A DNA stretch of 31,093 bases from JBDRLU01 sp043812795 (GTDB lineage: Bacteria; Chloroflexota; Dehalococcoidia; Dehalococcoidales; UBA2162): NCBI GenBank assembly GCA_043812795.1, contig JBDRLU010000056.1, positions 1 through 31,093 on the forward strand. Reading direction: 5' to 3'. The notes under the pieces are model-generated. The model worked only from the letters and a program-made list of their open reading frames with translations. It was not told where the DNA came from and did not search any database. The translations under genes were made by a program, and so were the position numbers. Shown here piece after piece: positions 16,257 to 24,833 of this stretch (positions are counted from its first letter, which is position 1; the number at the start of each line of letters is the position of its first letter).

Positions 16257-16475
16257 ATGCAGGAAAAAGTACAGGCCGCCTTAGAGAAAATACGACCCGC
16301 ACTGGCGCAGGATGGCGGTGATGTGGAATTGGTCAGCGTTGACGACGGTACGGTTAAGGTGAAATTGACCGGTGCCTGCGGCGGCTGCCCCATGGCCACC
16401 ATGACGCTCAAGATGGGCATCGAACGAATACTGAAAACAGAAATCCCCGAAGTCAAAGAAGTAGTCGCCGTCTAG
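16257..16475 (+). CDS. NifU-like C-terminal domain protein (Fe-S scaffold/carrier)
   Basis: A 72-residue stand-alone NifU C-terminal (Nfu) domain. It has QDGGDVELVSVDDG, then the cluster-binding CGGC (Cys41, Cys44), then MATMTLKMGIERILK. Nfu proteins bind and pass on iron-sulfur clusters. I place the start at ATG 16257 after CAGGAGG with 6-base spacing, rather than at a longer frame that overlaps the upstream gene. A small Cys-containing protein follows 3 bases after its stop, which suggests a shared function. Confidence 0.9.
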   Translation: MQEKVQAALEKIRPALAQDGGDVELVSVDDGTVKVKLTGACGGCPMATMTLKMGIERILKTEIPEVKEVVAV

Positions 16476-16478
16476 GCC

Positions 16479-16817
16479 ATGGCCACCCAATATACGCACC
16501 TCGAGCTGGGCAAAGAAGTCCAGATTAGTATCGCCGGCTCTTATGTCCCCCAGAAGGAAGTCAGGCTCAAATATGACGGCCACGAGGTGCTCTATGTCAT
16601 CGGCCAGGCGGTCGTCGAGTGTTCCTGCTGTAGCGGCGGCAGCGGCAACTGGCAGTACGCGATTGTACCCGGGTTTATTCTCAACTGGCAGAGTACCAGG
16701 AACGAAGCCGGCCAGCCGGTATCGGAAGTCGAGCCGATTTCAGCCGAAGAGACCCGCGAAAATATCCGCAAAATGATTCAGGCTAAAGAAACAACTGCCT
16801 TCGTAAATTTCTGGTAA
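16479..16817 (+). CDS. Uncharacterised protein with CSCC motif, cotranscribed with Nfu protein
   Basis: I do not recognise this 112-residue protein. It has no signal peptide or membrane helix. The N-terminal half looks like beta structure (LELGKEVQISIAG, VRLKYDGHEVLYVIGQAVV). A cysteine cluster ECSCC (Cys48, Cys50, Cys51) is followed by a Gly/Ser turn and NWQYAIVPGFILNW. The C-terminal half is helical and acidic. It starts 3 bases after the Nfu stop without its own clear ribosome binding site, so it is probably translationally coupled. Metal or cluster binding by the cysteines is a reasonable inference. A role as cluster recipient or assembly factor would fit the neighbour. Confidence 0.8.
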   Translation: MATQYTHLELGKEVQISIAGSYVPQKEVRLKYDGHEVLYVIGQAVVECSCCSGGSGNWQYAIVPGFILNWQSTRNEAGQPVSEVEPISAEETRENIRKMIQAKETTAFVNFW

Positions 16818-16857
16818 GTTTAAGGTTTGATTGCGTCGTTAAAGGCTTCCCTAAATT

Positions 16858-16935
16858 GTCATTCTGAGCGTAGCGAAGAATCCGTCTATTCCGTACTAAG
16901 AACAGATTCTTCGTCGTTTCACTCCTCAGAATGAC
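16858..16935. repeat. Dispersed palindromic repeat, family A, copy 2
   Basis: A 78-bp element with ends GTCATTCTGAG and CTCAGAATGAC. Its reverse complement aligns with the copy at 8065-8142, including the GTGAAACGACGAAGAATC block and the GGATTCTTCGCTAC block. It sits in the gap between two converging genes (the CSCC gene and the VTT gene). Confidence 0.85.
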
Positions 16936-16959
16936 TTTTATACAAAGCTCGGCTACCAG

Positions 16960-17553
16960 TTAATAGCCGAAGAAGCGTAATATTGACTGCCACCCCAGCA
17001 CCCCCGCCCAGACCAGAATGATGTACTTGATGCTTTTCCCGACCCAGACGATTGTTAGAAATTTCCACAGGGGATAGCCGAGGACTCCGGCCACAACGCC
17101 CGCGATGTCCAGCGGGGCAAACGGCAACAACGCGAAAAGAAATACCAGCCAGCCGGACCACCGCTTCATCCGCCTCTCCATCCACAGGTACATCCGGTTA
17201 TCCCGTGCTATTCCCCGGCCGCCATAGCCCGCAACGAATCCGGTTATCTCACCCACGGCCCCTCCGGTAGAGCCAGCCAGCGCCACCAGGAACGGGTTCA
17301 GCGTCGTACCAAGCGCCACGAGAGCTAAAATACCCGGAATCGGCAGAATAACCGTCGCATTGGCCACCAGGCTAATCAGGAAAGCCCCCAGATAGCCGTA
17401 GTTGCCCAACTGGGCAACCTGATTACGGAACAGGAAGAGGCCAACGGTAATGGCAATGACCAGGGCCAGCATCAGGATAGGAACAAGCCTTTCCCTCAAC
17501 CATGACCACTTCCCCGCCTTGTCCGTTCTTTTCAGTCCCCTTTGGTTGTCCAT
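16960..17553 (-). CDS. VTT/SNARE-associated (DedA/TVP38-like) membrane protein
   Basis: A 197-residue polytopic protein with a VTT-type core. One helix lies near residues 25-45, then there is a re-entrant-like segment (VANATVILPIPG), a glycine-rich helix GSTGGAVGEITGFVAGYGGRG, FALLPFAPLDIAGVVAGVLGY (cut here for length: LPFAPLDIAGVVAG) and a C-terminal helix. Members are involved in lipid scrambling or undecaprenyl-phosphate recycling. The subfamily is not clear, and typical DedA motifs are only partly present. The start at ATG 17553 is preferred over 17631, which adds a non-conserved stretch overlapping the tRNA promoter region. Confidence 0.78.
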   Translation of the reverse strand: MDNQRGLKRTDKAGKWSWLRERLVPILMLALVIAITVGLFLFRNQVAQLGNYGYLGAFLISLVANATVILPIPGILALVALGTTLNPFLVALAGSTGGAVGEITGFVAGYGGRGIARDNRMYLWMERRMKRWSGWLVFLFALLPFAPLDIAGVVAGVLGYPLWKFLTIVWVGKSIKYIILVWAGVLGWQSILRFFGY

Positions 17554-17630
17554 CTGATTGAAGTATTGTAACACACAGGCGCCAGGAGCGGGAAAGCAGA
17601 AAATGAAGGCTGATAGCTGATTTCCAATCA

Positions 17631-17659
17631 TTGCCCATCACAGTCTAATTTGCTATACT
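17631..17659 (+). promoter_or_regulatory. tRNA-Glu promoter
   Basis: TTGCCC (17631-17636), 17-base spacer, TATACT (17654-17659), with the tRNA 5' end 11 bases later. Confidence 0.6.
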
Positions 17660-17669
17660 TTACTGGCGT

Positions 17670-17742
17670 GCCCCCATCGTCTAGAGGCCTAGGACGACAC
17701 CCTTTCAAGGTGTAGACAGCGATTCGAATTCGCTTGGGGGTA
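17670..17742 (+). tRNA. tRNA-Glu (anticodon TTC)
   Basis: A 73-base cloverleaf. The acceptor GCCCCCA pairs with TGGGGGT (terminal G-U pair). The D arm is GTC...GAC, and the anticodon stem ACACC/GGTGT has loop CTTTCAA, giving anticodon TTC. The T arm AGCGA/TCGCT has loop TTCGAAT. The 3' CCA is not encoded. I found no partial copy of its 3' end elsewhere that would mark an attachment site. The 184 bases after it, up to the tatA gene, hold nothing I recognise. Confidence 0.95.
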
Positions 17743-17926
17743 CTTTCCGTCGGTAACAAAGTTCAATTATTCCGGCCACAAACTACTACGAGAAGCCACC
17801 AACTAAGCACTTGATTAGTGTCAGAAAATAACCGGGGTTTCGGCGCAACTAAATCAAGGTCAAAGAATGACATCCCAAATGAGAATATCTTCTAGTATTG
17901 TCGGATGACTTTAATGAGGGGATAAA

Positions 17927-18181
17927 TTATGAGGACGCCTGACCGGGCGGGTTGGTCCGGGCGCTCTGGTCACCTGTGTCCGCAGTTGGTGGCGGTTCTT
18001 TGTGCTCTAATTCTATCTCTTTATTAATCTGTTGTGTCAGGTCCGTCGTTGCTTTACGGAACGCCCGCACTGTCTTCCCCAGTCCGCGGCTGATTTCAAC
18101 AACTCTCCCCGGCCCGAAGATAATAAAAGCAACGACGATAATTAATATCAGTTCGAGGGGACCCAGACCGAAAAAATCCAT
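17927..18181 (-). CDS. Twin-arginine translocase TatA/TatB-type subunit
   Basis: An 84-residue protein with one N-terminal membrane helix (LGPLELILIIVVAFIIFGPG), the FGPGRVVEISRGLGK hinge and an amphipathic helix, then an acidic Pro-rich tail. Tat pores export folded proteins. The FGPGR hinge and the long tail do not settle TatA versus TatB. A second TatA-like gene lies 32 bases upstream in the same direction. No tatC is present in the window. Confidence 0.88.
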   Translation of the reverse strand: MDFFGLGPLELILIIVVAFIIFGPGRVVEISRGLGKTVRAFRKATTDLTQQINKEIELEHKEPPPTADTGDQSARTNPPGQASS

Positions 18182-18213
18182 CGTCTTGTTCTCAAAAACC
18201 AGCAGTATCTAAC

Positions 18214-18414
18214 TTATTCTGGCTTATTACCAGATTTGGCCGGCACCGCCGCTATCTCCTCGCCCTCTTTATCGTCGTCACCACGTTGTGCCCTCCGGAA
18301 CTCACGTATACCCTTACCTAGTGAAGCACCGACTTGCGGTAATTTGCTCACACCGAAGACGATGACAATAATCACTAAAATAAGCAAAAGCTCTTGCCAT
18401 GAAAACCTCGGCAT
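18214..18414 (-). CDS. tatA: Twin-arginine translocase subunit TatA
   Basis: A 66-residue protein, MPRFSWQELLLILVIIVIVFG then VSKLPQVGASLGKGIREFRRA, the typical TatA pattern of helix, hinge, amphipathic helix and charged tail. The start at 18414 follows GGGAGG with 5-base spacing; the in-frame ATG at 18435 adds seven non-conserved residues. It is the first gene of the two-gene unit. The gap 18415-18714 upstream, facing the response regulator, holds the two promoter regions and nothing else I recognise. Confidence 0.9.
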   Translation of the reverse strand: MPRFSWQELLLILVIIVIVFGVSKLPQVGASLGKGIREFRRAQRGDDDKEGEEIAAVPAKSGNKPE

Positions 18415-18672
18415 AATCTCCCTCCCTAGGACCAAAATCGGTATCGGCTCCAGCCGAAATCAAAAGTCGGACACTGGTTTCCGTTGAGACTTCTATTTTA
18501 ACACCTTACTGCCCTTATGTCACTGCACGCTTGCTCTCAGCGCCGGTATCGCCGTCAAGCACAAACATAACCTCATTGTTTCACTCCTCAGTTACGTCTC
18601 TCCCTTCTCCTAAGATTATAGATACCGCGCTAGCTTCCCGCCCGTCTTGGCTCCGTTCTTGAGATAGTGTGC

Positions 18673-18678
18673 TAAAAT
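18673..18678 (+). promoter_or_regulatory. Possible extended -10 of the response regulator gene
   Basis: TGC-TAAAAT (TAAAAT at 18673-18678) has the TGn extension that can compensate for a missing -35; no good -35 is seen at 16-18 bases. Confidence 0.3.
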
Positions 18679-18714
18679 AGGACAAACCGAACGCAGCCTT
18701 AATTGGAGAAGGTG

Positions 18715-19419
18715 GTGGAAAAGAAAATTCTGGTAATCGATGATGACCCTGCCTTCGGCCGACTGGTTGGCCAGCTCCTTACCCATGAGGGCTACGAAGT
18801 GCTCAAGGCGAATGGCGGCCAGGAAGGACTGCGGCTGCTCTACAATAATAGGCCGGACCTGGTATTGCTGGATGTGATGATGCCGGGCATGGACGGCTGG
18901 CAGACCTGCCAGCGTATCCGTGAAATTTCCGATGTGCCCATTATTATGCTCACCGGTAAACAAAAAGGAGAAGAAGACATCGTCCGCGGGCTGGACTATG
19001 GCGCCGATGAATATCTCTTCAAGCCGGTGGGCAACCGCGAACTGGTGGCACGGGTGCGGACGGCCCTGCGCCGTAGCGAGCTGGCGGCGGGCGAAGTGAA
19101 GAAGGAATTAACTTATGGGGACGATTTTATAACGGTGGATATCGCCGAGCGGAAAGTTATCACCCAAGGCGAGCGGGTGAAATTGACACCGCGTGAATTT
19201 CGCCTCTTCGCTCTCCTGGTCGAAAATGCCGGCCACGTTCTCACCCACAAGCAGCTACTGGAAAAGGTGTGGGGCTGGGAATACAGCGACGATGTTGACT
19301 ACGTACGCATTTACATTTTGCACTTGCGCCAGAAAGTAGAACCGGACCCGGCCGCACCAAAGTATATTCTCACTGAACCGGGTGTCGGCTATTATTTCCA
19401 AAAAGTCGGGGGAGGTTAA
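18715..19419 (+). CDS. OmpR/PhoB-type response regulator (orphan)
   Basis: A 234-residue two-domain regulator. The receiver has the acidic DDD near residues 9-11, the phosphoacceptor Asp53 in LLDVMMPGMDGW, LTGK and the conserved lysine in FKPV. The C-terminal winged helix has LTPREFRLFALLVENAG and ends with the usual GVGYYF. I prefer the GTG at 18715, which lies 6 bases after GGAG; a TTG at 18703 is the longer alternative. No histidine kinase is adjacent, so its partner and target genes are unknown. It converges on serC. Confidence 0.92.
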   Translation: MEKKILVIDDDPAFGRLVGQLLTHEGYEVLKANGGQEGLRLLYNNRPDLVLLDVMMPGMDGWQTCQRIREISDVPIIMLTGKQKGEEDIVRGLDYGADEYLFKPVGNRELVARVRTALRRSELAAGEVKKELTYGDDFITVDIAERKVITQGERVKLTPREFRLFALLVENAGHVLTHKQLLEKVWGWEYSDDVDYVRIYILHLRQKVEPDPAAPKYILTEPGVGYYFQKVGGG

Positions 19420-19430
19420 ATACCCTCCCC
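19409..19430. terminator. Weak hairpin between converging response regulator and serC
   Basis: GGGGAGG (19409-19415) and CCTCCCC (19424-19430) with an 8-base loop spanning the response regulator stop codon. There is no T-tract, so terminator function is uncertain. Confidence 0.3.
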
Positions 19431-19475
19431 ACTCTTGAGGCCATTGAAATAATTATCGGTTCTTTGCTACAAATT

Positions 19476-20561
19476 TCAGGCGGCCTTGCGGAAATTACCC
19501 ATGAATTCGACTAACTTCTGGATGTCCTCAAGAGATACCGCGTTATATATCGAGAAGCGGATGCCCCCGACAGAGCGGTGGCCCTTGATACCGAGCAAGC
19601 CTTCCTTTTTGGCATCGGCGATGAATTTGTTCTCCATGTCTTCAGTCGGCAAGCGCATCGTAACGTTCATCCAGCTCCGGCTTTCCTTCTCGGCCGCGCC
19701 TTTATAGAAATCCGGAGAGGCATCAATGGCGCCGTACAACAAATCCTTCTTGGCCGCGTTCATCTTTTCCAGTCCGGCCAGACCACCCTTGCTCTTGATC
19801 CACTCTAAGACCAGCTTCATGATATAAACCCCGAATACCGGAGGCGTGTTGTACAAAGACTTACTGTCGGCGTGGGTCTTGTAGCTTAGCATGGGTGGAA
19901 GGCCTTTTTGGGCCTTCGCCAGAAAATCATCACGAATGACCACGAGCGTCACCCCTGCCACGCCGAGGTTCTTCTGTGCTCCGGCATAAATCAGGGAAAA
20001 CTTCCTGAAATCCAGCCGCCTTGATGCAATTTCTGAGGACATATCGCTTACCAGCGGGATATTGCCGGTATCCGGAAACTCTTGGAACTGGGTCCCCTCG
20101 ATGGTGTTATTGGCGCAGATATGGAGATAGGCTACCTCCCCCGGATACTGAATTTCGCTCATTTTCGGCACCCGGCGATATTTCTCCTCTTTGGAGGAGA
20201 ATGCCACGTGTACTTTGGCCACGGTTTGGCATGCCTTCAGGGCTTTAGAAGCGAATTCGCCAGTATCAATATAAGCAGCCATCTGCCCATCACCGATAAA
20301 GTTCATCGGGATAAGGTCGAACTGGGTGGACGCTCCGCCACCCAGGAACAGCACCTGATAATCGGTGCCAAGCCCGAGCAATTCACGTACCAGCGCGATT
20401 GCCTGGTCATTAACGGCTTCGAATTCCTTTTCGCGATGTGAGCTCTCCAGGATGGAAATCCCGGTGCCCTGGTAATCGAGGAGTTCTCCTTGCACAATCT
20501 TAAGGACTTCCAGAGGTACCGCCGCCGGGCCGGGATTAAAATTGACGTTTCTTTTTACCAT
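19476..20561 (-). CDS. serC: Phosphoserine aminotransferase
   Basis: PLP-dependent transamination of 3-phosphohydroxypyruvate, second step of serine synthesis. It has the N-terminal NFNPGPAAVP, LFLGGGAST and the PLP lysine Lys197 in AGAQKNLG. The C-terminal GHRSVGGIRFSIYNAV fits SerC. Length 361 is normal. AAAGGAG lies 5 bases before the ATG. serA lies 2.6 kb away on the other strand. serB is not in the window. The 270-base gap to ribF shows no clear feature. Confidence 0.94.
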   Translation of the reverse strand: MVKRNVNFNPGPAAVPLEVLKIVQGELLDYQGTGISILESSHREKEFEAVNDQAIALVRELLGLGTDYQVLFLGGGASTQFDLIPMNFIGDGQMAAYIDTGEFASKALKACQTVAKVHVAFSSKEEKYRRVPKMSEIQYPGEVAYLHICANNTIEGTQFQEFPDTGNIPLVSDMSSEIASRRLDFRKFSLIYAGAQKNLGVAGVTLVVIRDDFLAKAQKGLPPMLSYKTHADSKSLYNTPPVFGVYIMKLVLEWIKSKGGLAGLEKMNAAKKDLLYGAIDASPDFYKGAAEKESRSWMNVTMRLPTEDMENKFIADAKKEGLLGIKGHRSVGGIRFSIYNAVSLEDIQKLVEFMGNFRKAA

Positions 20562-20832
20562 TTAATCTCCTTTCCTGTACTGCAAACTCATCTTCGAGTG
20601 TTCTGGTGTATCTTATCAAATATCGCTACTCTGGTGGCTATTATATCATCACATCGGCTGGGAATCACCTGACAGTGAGAGTCAGTACATTCCTGGACTT
20701 TTACAGTTATTTGACGCCTAAAATAGCGTGTGTTACTATTGAAACACCCATTTTAAGTGCAGGTTTTCAGGGGTTCAGGGGAACCCTTAATTTATATAGG
20801 GCACCGGATTATAAAGTCTTCAGAAGAGAACC

Positions 20833-21747
20833 ATGACTGTAGAGGCAGAGCTAAACCGGGTAGCACCGCAGAAGGATATGCTCCTTACTATCGGTGTTTT
20901 TGATGGCGTGCACCTCGGGCATAGATATCTGATTGCCCGGCTTATTGAACAGGCCAGACAACAAAATCTCCTCAGCGGCATCGTCACTTTCCGGCAACAC
21001 CCGCTCGAAGTACTCTCCCCGGAGACAGTACTGCCGTACCTGACTAACCTGACGGAAAAAGTCAGGCTACTCAAAAAAGAAGGGGTGGACGAGGTTATCG
21101 TCCTGTCTTTTACCCGTCGGTTAGCCGGCTACAGCGCCCACCAATTTGTCGGTCTATTGAAAAAACACCTGAGGCTGCGCGGCCTTGTCATCGGGCCTGA
21201 TTTCGTCCTCGGGAATAACCGGGAAGGCAATGCCGATGTTCTTCGCCAGTTAGGCCGGGAGATGGGCTTCAGCGTCACGGTGTTACCGCCGGTAAACGCG
21301 GGTGGCGAAGTAGTCAGCAGCACTCTTATCCGTGCTGTGCTGGCGGCGGGCGATATGAACAAAGTGGCCGGCTTAATCGGACGTCCGTTTAGCCTGCAAG
21401 GACGCGTCATTACCGGGGCCGGGCGGGGCGCCAGACTGGGTTTCCCGACGGCCAATATCGAAATTGACCCGAAACAGGCCTTGCCTCCCGACGGTATCTA
21501 CGTTACGCTATCTTACGTGGACGGTAAGACCTGCCAATCGGTGACCAGTATCGGCCTCCGGCCTACTTTCGGTAACAATGAACGTACCGTGGAGACGTAC
21601 ATTATCGATTATGACGGTAACCTTTACGGTCGTGAGCTGAGAATAGATATTGTACGGCGCCTGCGCGACGAGAAGCGTTTTGAGAATGTTGAAGATTTAA
21701 AGAAGCAAATCGCTGAAGACGTAAAACTGGCTCGAACTTTGTCTTGA
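20833..21747 (+). CDS. ribF: Bifunctional riboflavin kinase / FAD synthetase
   Basis: Makes FMN and then FAD from riboflavin. The N-terminal adenylyltransferase has GVFDGVHLGH (21-30) and the segment VIGPDFVLGNNREGN. The C-terminal kinase domain has GAGRGARLGFPTANI and the GLRPTFG motif. Length 304 is normal. The ribosome binding site is weak (AGAAGAGA). tyrS starts 13 bases after its stop, so the two are probably cotranscribed. Confidence 0.94.
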   Translation: MTVEAELNRVAPQKDMLLTIGVFDGVHLGHRYLIARLIEQARQQNLLSGIVTFRQHPLEVLSPETVLPYLTNLTEKVRLLKKEGVDEVIVLSFTRRLAGYSAHQFVGLLKKHLRLRGLVIGPDFVLGNNREGNADVLRQLGREMGFSVTVLPPVNAGGEVVSSTLIRAVLAAGDMNKVAGLIGRPFSLQGRVITGAGRGARLGFPTANIEIDPKQALPPDGIYVTLSYVDGKTCQSVTSIGLRPTFGNNERTVETYIIDYDGNLYGRELRIDIVRRLRDEKRFENVEDLKKQIAEDVKLARTLS

Positions 21748-21760
21748 GGTAGGATTAAGC

Positions 21761-22957
21761 ATGGCTGTAAACAAGAATCCGGATATCGATTATCTCTTGG
21801 GCCGTGGAGTGGCGGAAGTCATCGTCCGGGATGAAATGGTCGGGCTGCTCCGCTCCGGCCGGAAACTCCGGCTCAAGGAAGGCTTCGACCCCAGTTTTCC
21901 GGATATCCATCTGGGACACATGGTGGCACTGCGCAAACTACGGCAGTTCCAGGAGTTAGGCCATCAGGTCGTACTTATCGTGGCCGACTGGACGGCCCAG
22001 ATTGGCGACCCGAGCGGTGCTTCGGTGACCCGCCCGATGCTCACCCGGGAACAGGTACGGGCTAACGCTCAGACCTACATGGAACAGTTCTTCAAGGTGG
22101 TGGACCGGGAAAGGACGGAGGTCAGGTGGCAGAGCGAGTGGTACGATAAGTTTACCTTGGGCGACGTCATTAAGCTGGCGAGCAAGTTTACCATCGCCCA
22201 GTTGCTCGCTCGCGACGATTTCAACGCCCGCTATCGCGAGGGACGGCCGATTACCATGGCCGAACTGATGTACCCGCTATTGCAGGCTTATGACTCGGTA
22301 ATGGTGCAGGCCGACGTCGAATTCGGCGGCACCGACCAGAAGTTCAATTTGCTGGTGGGACGAGAGCTGCAAACGATGGTCGGGCAGCCTCCCCAGCAAC
22401 TCTTCTTAGTCCCGCTCCTCGTCGGTACCGACGGCAGCCAGAAGATGAGCAAAAGCCTGGGGAACTATGTCGGCGTCGCTGAGCCACCGGAACAGGTCTA
22501 TGGCAAGCTGATGTCCATCACGGACGACCTTATCCTGCAGTATTTCGAGTTACTTACCGATGTTCCCGACGCTGAACTTGAGGAATTCCGTCAGGCGCTG
22601 GCTGGCGAAAAGGTCAACCCGATGGTATTGAAAAAGCGGCTGGCCCGGGAGATTGTAACACAACTCTACGATGAAAAAGCAGCGAATGATGCTGAAGAGC
22701 ATTTTACCCGCGTTGTCCAAAAAGGAGAGGTACCCGACGACATACCCGTTGCGCAGGTCACCGGTGAAGTTGCTGACCTGCGGCATCTACTCACCTCAGC
22801 CGGACTGGTGGGCAGTACCAGTGAGGTTGTCCGCCTTATCAAACAAGGCGCCGTGGAAATAGACGGAGAAAAAGTAACCAATTATAAGTTACCCGTTAAA
22901 GATGGCAACATTATTAAAATAGGCAAGCACCGGTTTGTTAAGATAGTCATTCAATAA
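21761..22957 (+). CDS. tyrS: Tyrosyl-tRNA synthetase
   Basis: Charges tRNA-Tyr. The class I motifs are HLGH (50-53, the HIGH signature) and KMSKS (228-232). The tyrosine pocket segment is VMVQADVEFGGTDQKFN, and a C-terminal S4 RNA-binding domain spans about 335-395. The PDIHLGH context and 398-residue length suggest the TyrS type 2 (TyrZ-like) branch. GAGGTAGGA overlapping the ribF stop is the ribosome binding site. I see no T-box leader. Confidence 0.94.
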   Translation: MAVNKNPDIDYLLGRGVAEVIVRDEMVGLLRSGRKLRLKEGFDPSFPDIHLGHMVALRKLRQFQELGHQVVLIVADWTAQIGDPSGASVTRPMLTREQVRANAQTYMEQFFKVVDRERTEVRWQSEWYDKFTLGDVIKLASKFTIAQLLARDDFNARYREGRPITMAELMYPLLQAYDSVMVQADVEFGGTDQKFNLLVGRELQTMVGQPPQQLFLVPLLVGTDGSQKMSKSLGNYVGVAEPPEQVYGKLMSITDDLILQYFELLTDVPDAELEEFRQALAGEKVNPMVLKKRLAREIVTQLYDEKAANDAEEHFTRVVQKGEVPDDIPVAQVTGEVADLRHLLTSAGLVGSTSEVVRLIKQGAVEIDGEKVTNYKLPVKDGNIIKIGKHRFVKIVIQ

Positions 22958-22979
22958 AAAGAAGGTAAAAAGTTTGTTT

Positions 22980-23040
22980 AATCCATCCCCCGAACCCTCT
23001 CCTTTTGACAAAGGAAGGAAGAGTATAAAGGGTGAGGAGT
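22980..23040. repeat. Short degenerate relative of repeat family B
   Basis: AATCCATCCCCCGAACCC, CTCTCCTTTTGACAAAGGA and AGGGTGAGGAG resemble the outer blocks of repeat B. The central GAAGGGGG hairpin is missing. It lies between tyrS and the serA promoter. Confidence 0.4.
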
Positions 23041-23064
23041 TATCAAAATTTAGTCGAAAAGTAC

Positions 23065-23093
23065 TTGGCGAAAAGCCTTAATTTGTATATACT
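23065..23093 (+). promoter_or_regulatory. serA promoter
   Basis: TTGGCG (23065-23070), 17-base spacer, TATACT (23088-23093). It would give a leader of about 100 bases before the ATG at 23201; I recognise no riboswitch or attenuator in it. Confidence 0.5.
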
Positions 23094-23200
23094 GGGAACA
23101 ATATATTAGGCGAGTGAAACATAATAACTCAGGTAGGATACAGAGAGGTCGAGAGCAACTACCATAGTCTCCGGAAAAGAAAAATTAAGTGAGTTAAGCG

Positions 23201-24775
23201 ATGAAAGTTTTAGTTACCGAGTCTCTTTCTGATGAAGGATTAACCATTCTCCGTGGTTGTGCCGAGGTTGACGTCAAGACCGGCCTGAAGCCCGCCGAAC
23301 TGATAGCCATTCTGGGTGATTACGAAGCGCTGGTGGTACGCAGCCAGACCCAGGTGACCGCCGACGTTCTTGCAGCCGGCAAGAAACTGCTGGTCGTCGG
23401 CCGGGCTGGTGTTGGCGTGGACAATATCGATGTCGAGGCCGCCACCCGGCAGGGTATCATCGTCGTTAATGCTCCCACCGGTAATACCGTTTCGGCGGCC
23501 GAGCATACGATTGCCCTGATGCTGGCGCTGGCCCGCAACATACCGCAGGCAAATACCTCACTCAAGTCGGGGGCCTGGCGTCGTAATGACTTCATCGGTA
23601 TCGAAGTCAAAGGCAAGACCCTCGGTGTTGTCGGCCTCGGCAACGTCGGTTCCGAGGTAGCCCGCCGCGCCCGCGGACTGGAAATGAAAGTTATCGGCTA
23701 TGACCCCTTCGTTTCGGTTGACTACGCCCGTAACCTGCATGTGGACTTTTTACCTCTGGAGGAAGTGCTCAAACAGGCCGATTTTCTCACTCTCCATATT
23801 CCGCTGACTGACGCTACGAAAGGACTGATTGGTGCCAAAGAACTGGCCTTAATGAAACCAACCGCGCGCATTATGAATGTCGCGCGCGGCGGCCTGATCG
23901 ACGAGGAAGCGCTGGTCAAGGCATTGAAGGAAAAGAAGGTCGCCGGTGCTGCTATTGATGTTTTCACCTCCGAACCGATGACCAAGAGCATCCTCTTCGA
24001 GCCGGACAATACCATCGTCACGCCTCATCTGGGGGCTTCGACGACTGAGGCTCAAGTGTTAGTGGCCAGAGATGTTGCCGAACAGATTGCCGACGTGCTG
24101 CAAGGCAAAGCGGCGCGCTATGCGGTCAACATGCCCTTCGTTACCGCCGAGACCATGTCCGTGCTGGCCCCGTTCATCAGAGCAGCGGCGACAGCCGGCA
24201 AGCTGGTGTCTCAACTTGCTGAAGGGCAGATGAACGCTATCCAGATAAAGTACCAGGGCGAGATTGCCGAGTATGACACCAATATCCTGAAAGCCAGCAT
24301 ACTGGGCGGATTATTGGAAAGCGTCAGTGAGGAGCGGGTCAATCTGGTTAACGCCAATGTGGTAGCAGCACGGCGCGGCCTGGCAATATTGGAGCAGAAA
24401 GAAGCCGGCTGTGCAAACTACGCCAGCCTTATTACGGTACAGGTTACGACCACTACCGGCGGAGTTACGGTAGCGACGACAGTGATGCGCGACGACACAC
24501 ATATCGTCCGCATCAATGATTACTGGATTGATATTGTACCGACGGGTGGCTACTTCCTTTTCAGTGACCACACCGACCGTCCCGGCATGATTGGCGCCGT
24601 CGGCAAAATAACCGGCGATGCTAATATCAATATCAGTTTTATGCACCTCGGGCGCCTCAAGGCAAGAGGCCAGGCCTTGATGATACTGGCCCTGGACGAG
24701 GCTTTGCCGGAAAAACAGCGCCAGCAGATACTGGCCATTCCTGATGTGCATAATGCCAAGCTGGTCAAACTATAA
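23201..24775 (+). CDS. serA: D-3-phosphoglycerate dehydrogenase
   Basis: NAD-dependent first step of serine synthesis. The catalytic domain precedes the NAD-binding motif GLGNVG (145-150). Catalytic Arg lies in NVARGG and His in PHLGAST. A middle ASB-like domain follows, then a C-terminal ACT domain (about 450-524; HTDRPGMIGAVGKI), where serine feedback is expected. The 524-residue length matches the long form with ACT. It has its own promoter and is monocistronic. Confidence 0.95.
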   Translation: MKVLVTESLSDEGLTILRGCAEVDVKTGLKPAELIAILGDYEALVVRSQTQVTADVLAAGKKLLVVGRAGVGVDNIDVEAATRQGIIVVNAPTGNTVSAAEHTIALMLALARNIPQANTSLKSGAWRRNDFIGIEVKGKTLGVVGLGNVGSEVARRARGLEMKVIGYDPFVSVDYARNLHVDFLPLEEVLKQADFLTLHIPLTDATKGLIGAKELALMKPTARIMNVARGGLIDEEALVKALKEKKVAGAAIDVFTSEPMTKSILFEPDNTIVTPHLGASTTEAQVLVARDVAEQIADVLQGKAARYAVNMPFVTAETMSVLAPFIRAAATAGKLVSQLAEGQMNAIQIKYQGEIAEYDTNILKASILGGLLESVSEERVNLVNANVVAARRGLAILEQKEAGCANYASLITVQVTTTTGGVTVATTVMRDDTHIVRINDYWIDIVPTGGYFLFSDHTDRPGMIGAVGKITGDANINISFMHLGRLKARGQALMILALDEALPEKQRQQILAIPDVHNAKLVKL

Positions 24776-24833
24776 TTTACAGAGTTTAGGCGGGCTTCGC
24801 CCTCTTCTGACAACTCGGTAAATCCCCTCGATT

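Noticed and set aside
17670..17742. tRNA-Glu as an integration site
   Set aside because: No duplicated 3' tRNA segment and no integrase next to it; the recombinase remnant is 16 kb away.
22958..23200. T-box or serine-responsive leader before serA
   Set aside because: I find no T-box sequence or terminator/antiterminator pair; only a promoter and a degenerate repeat.
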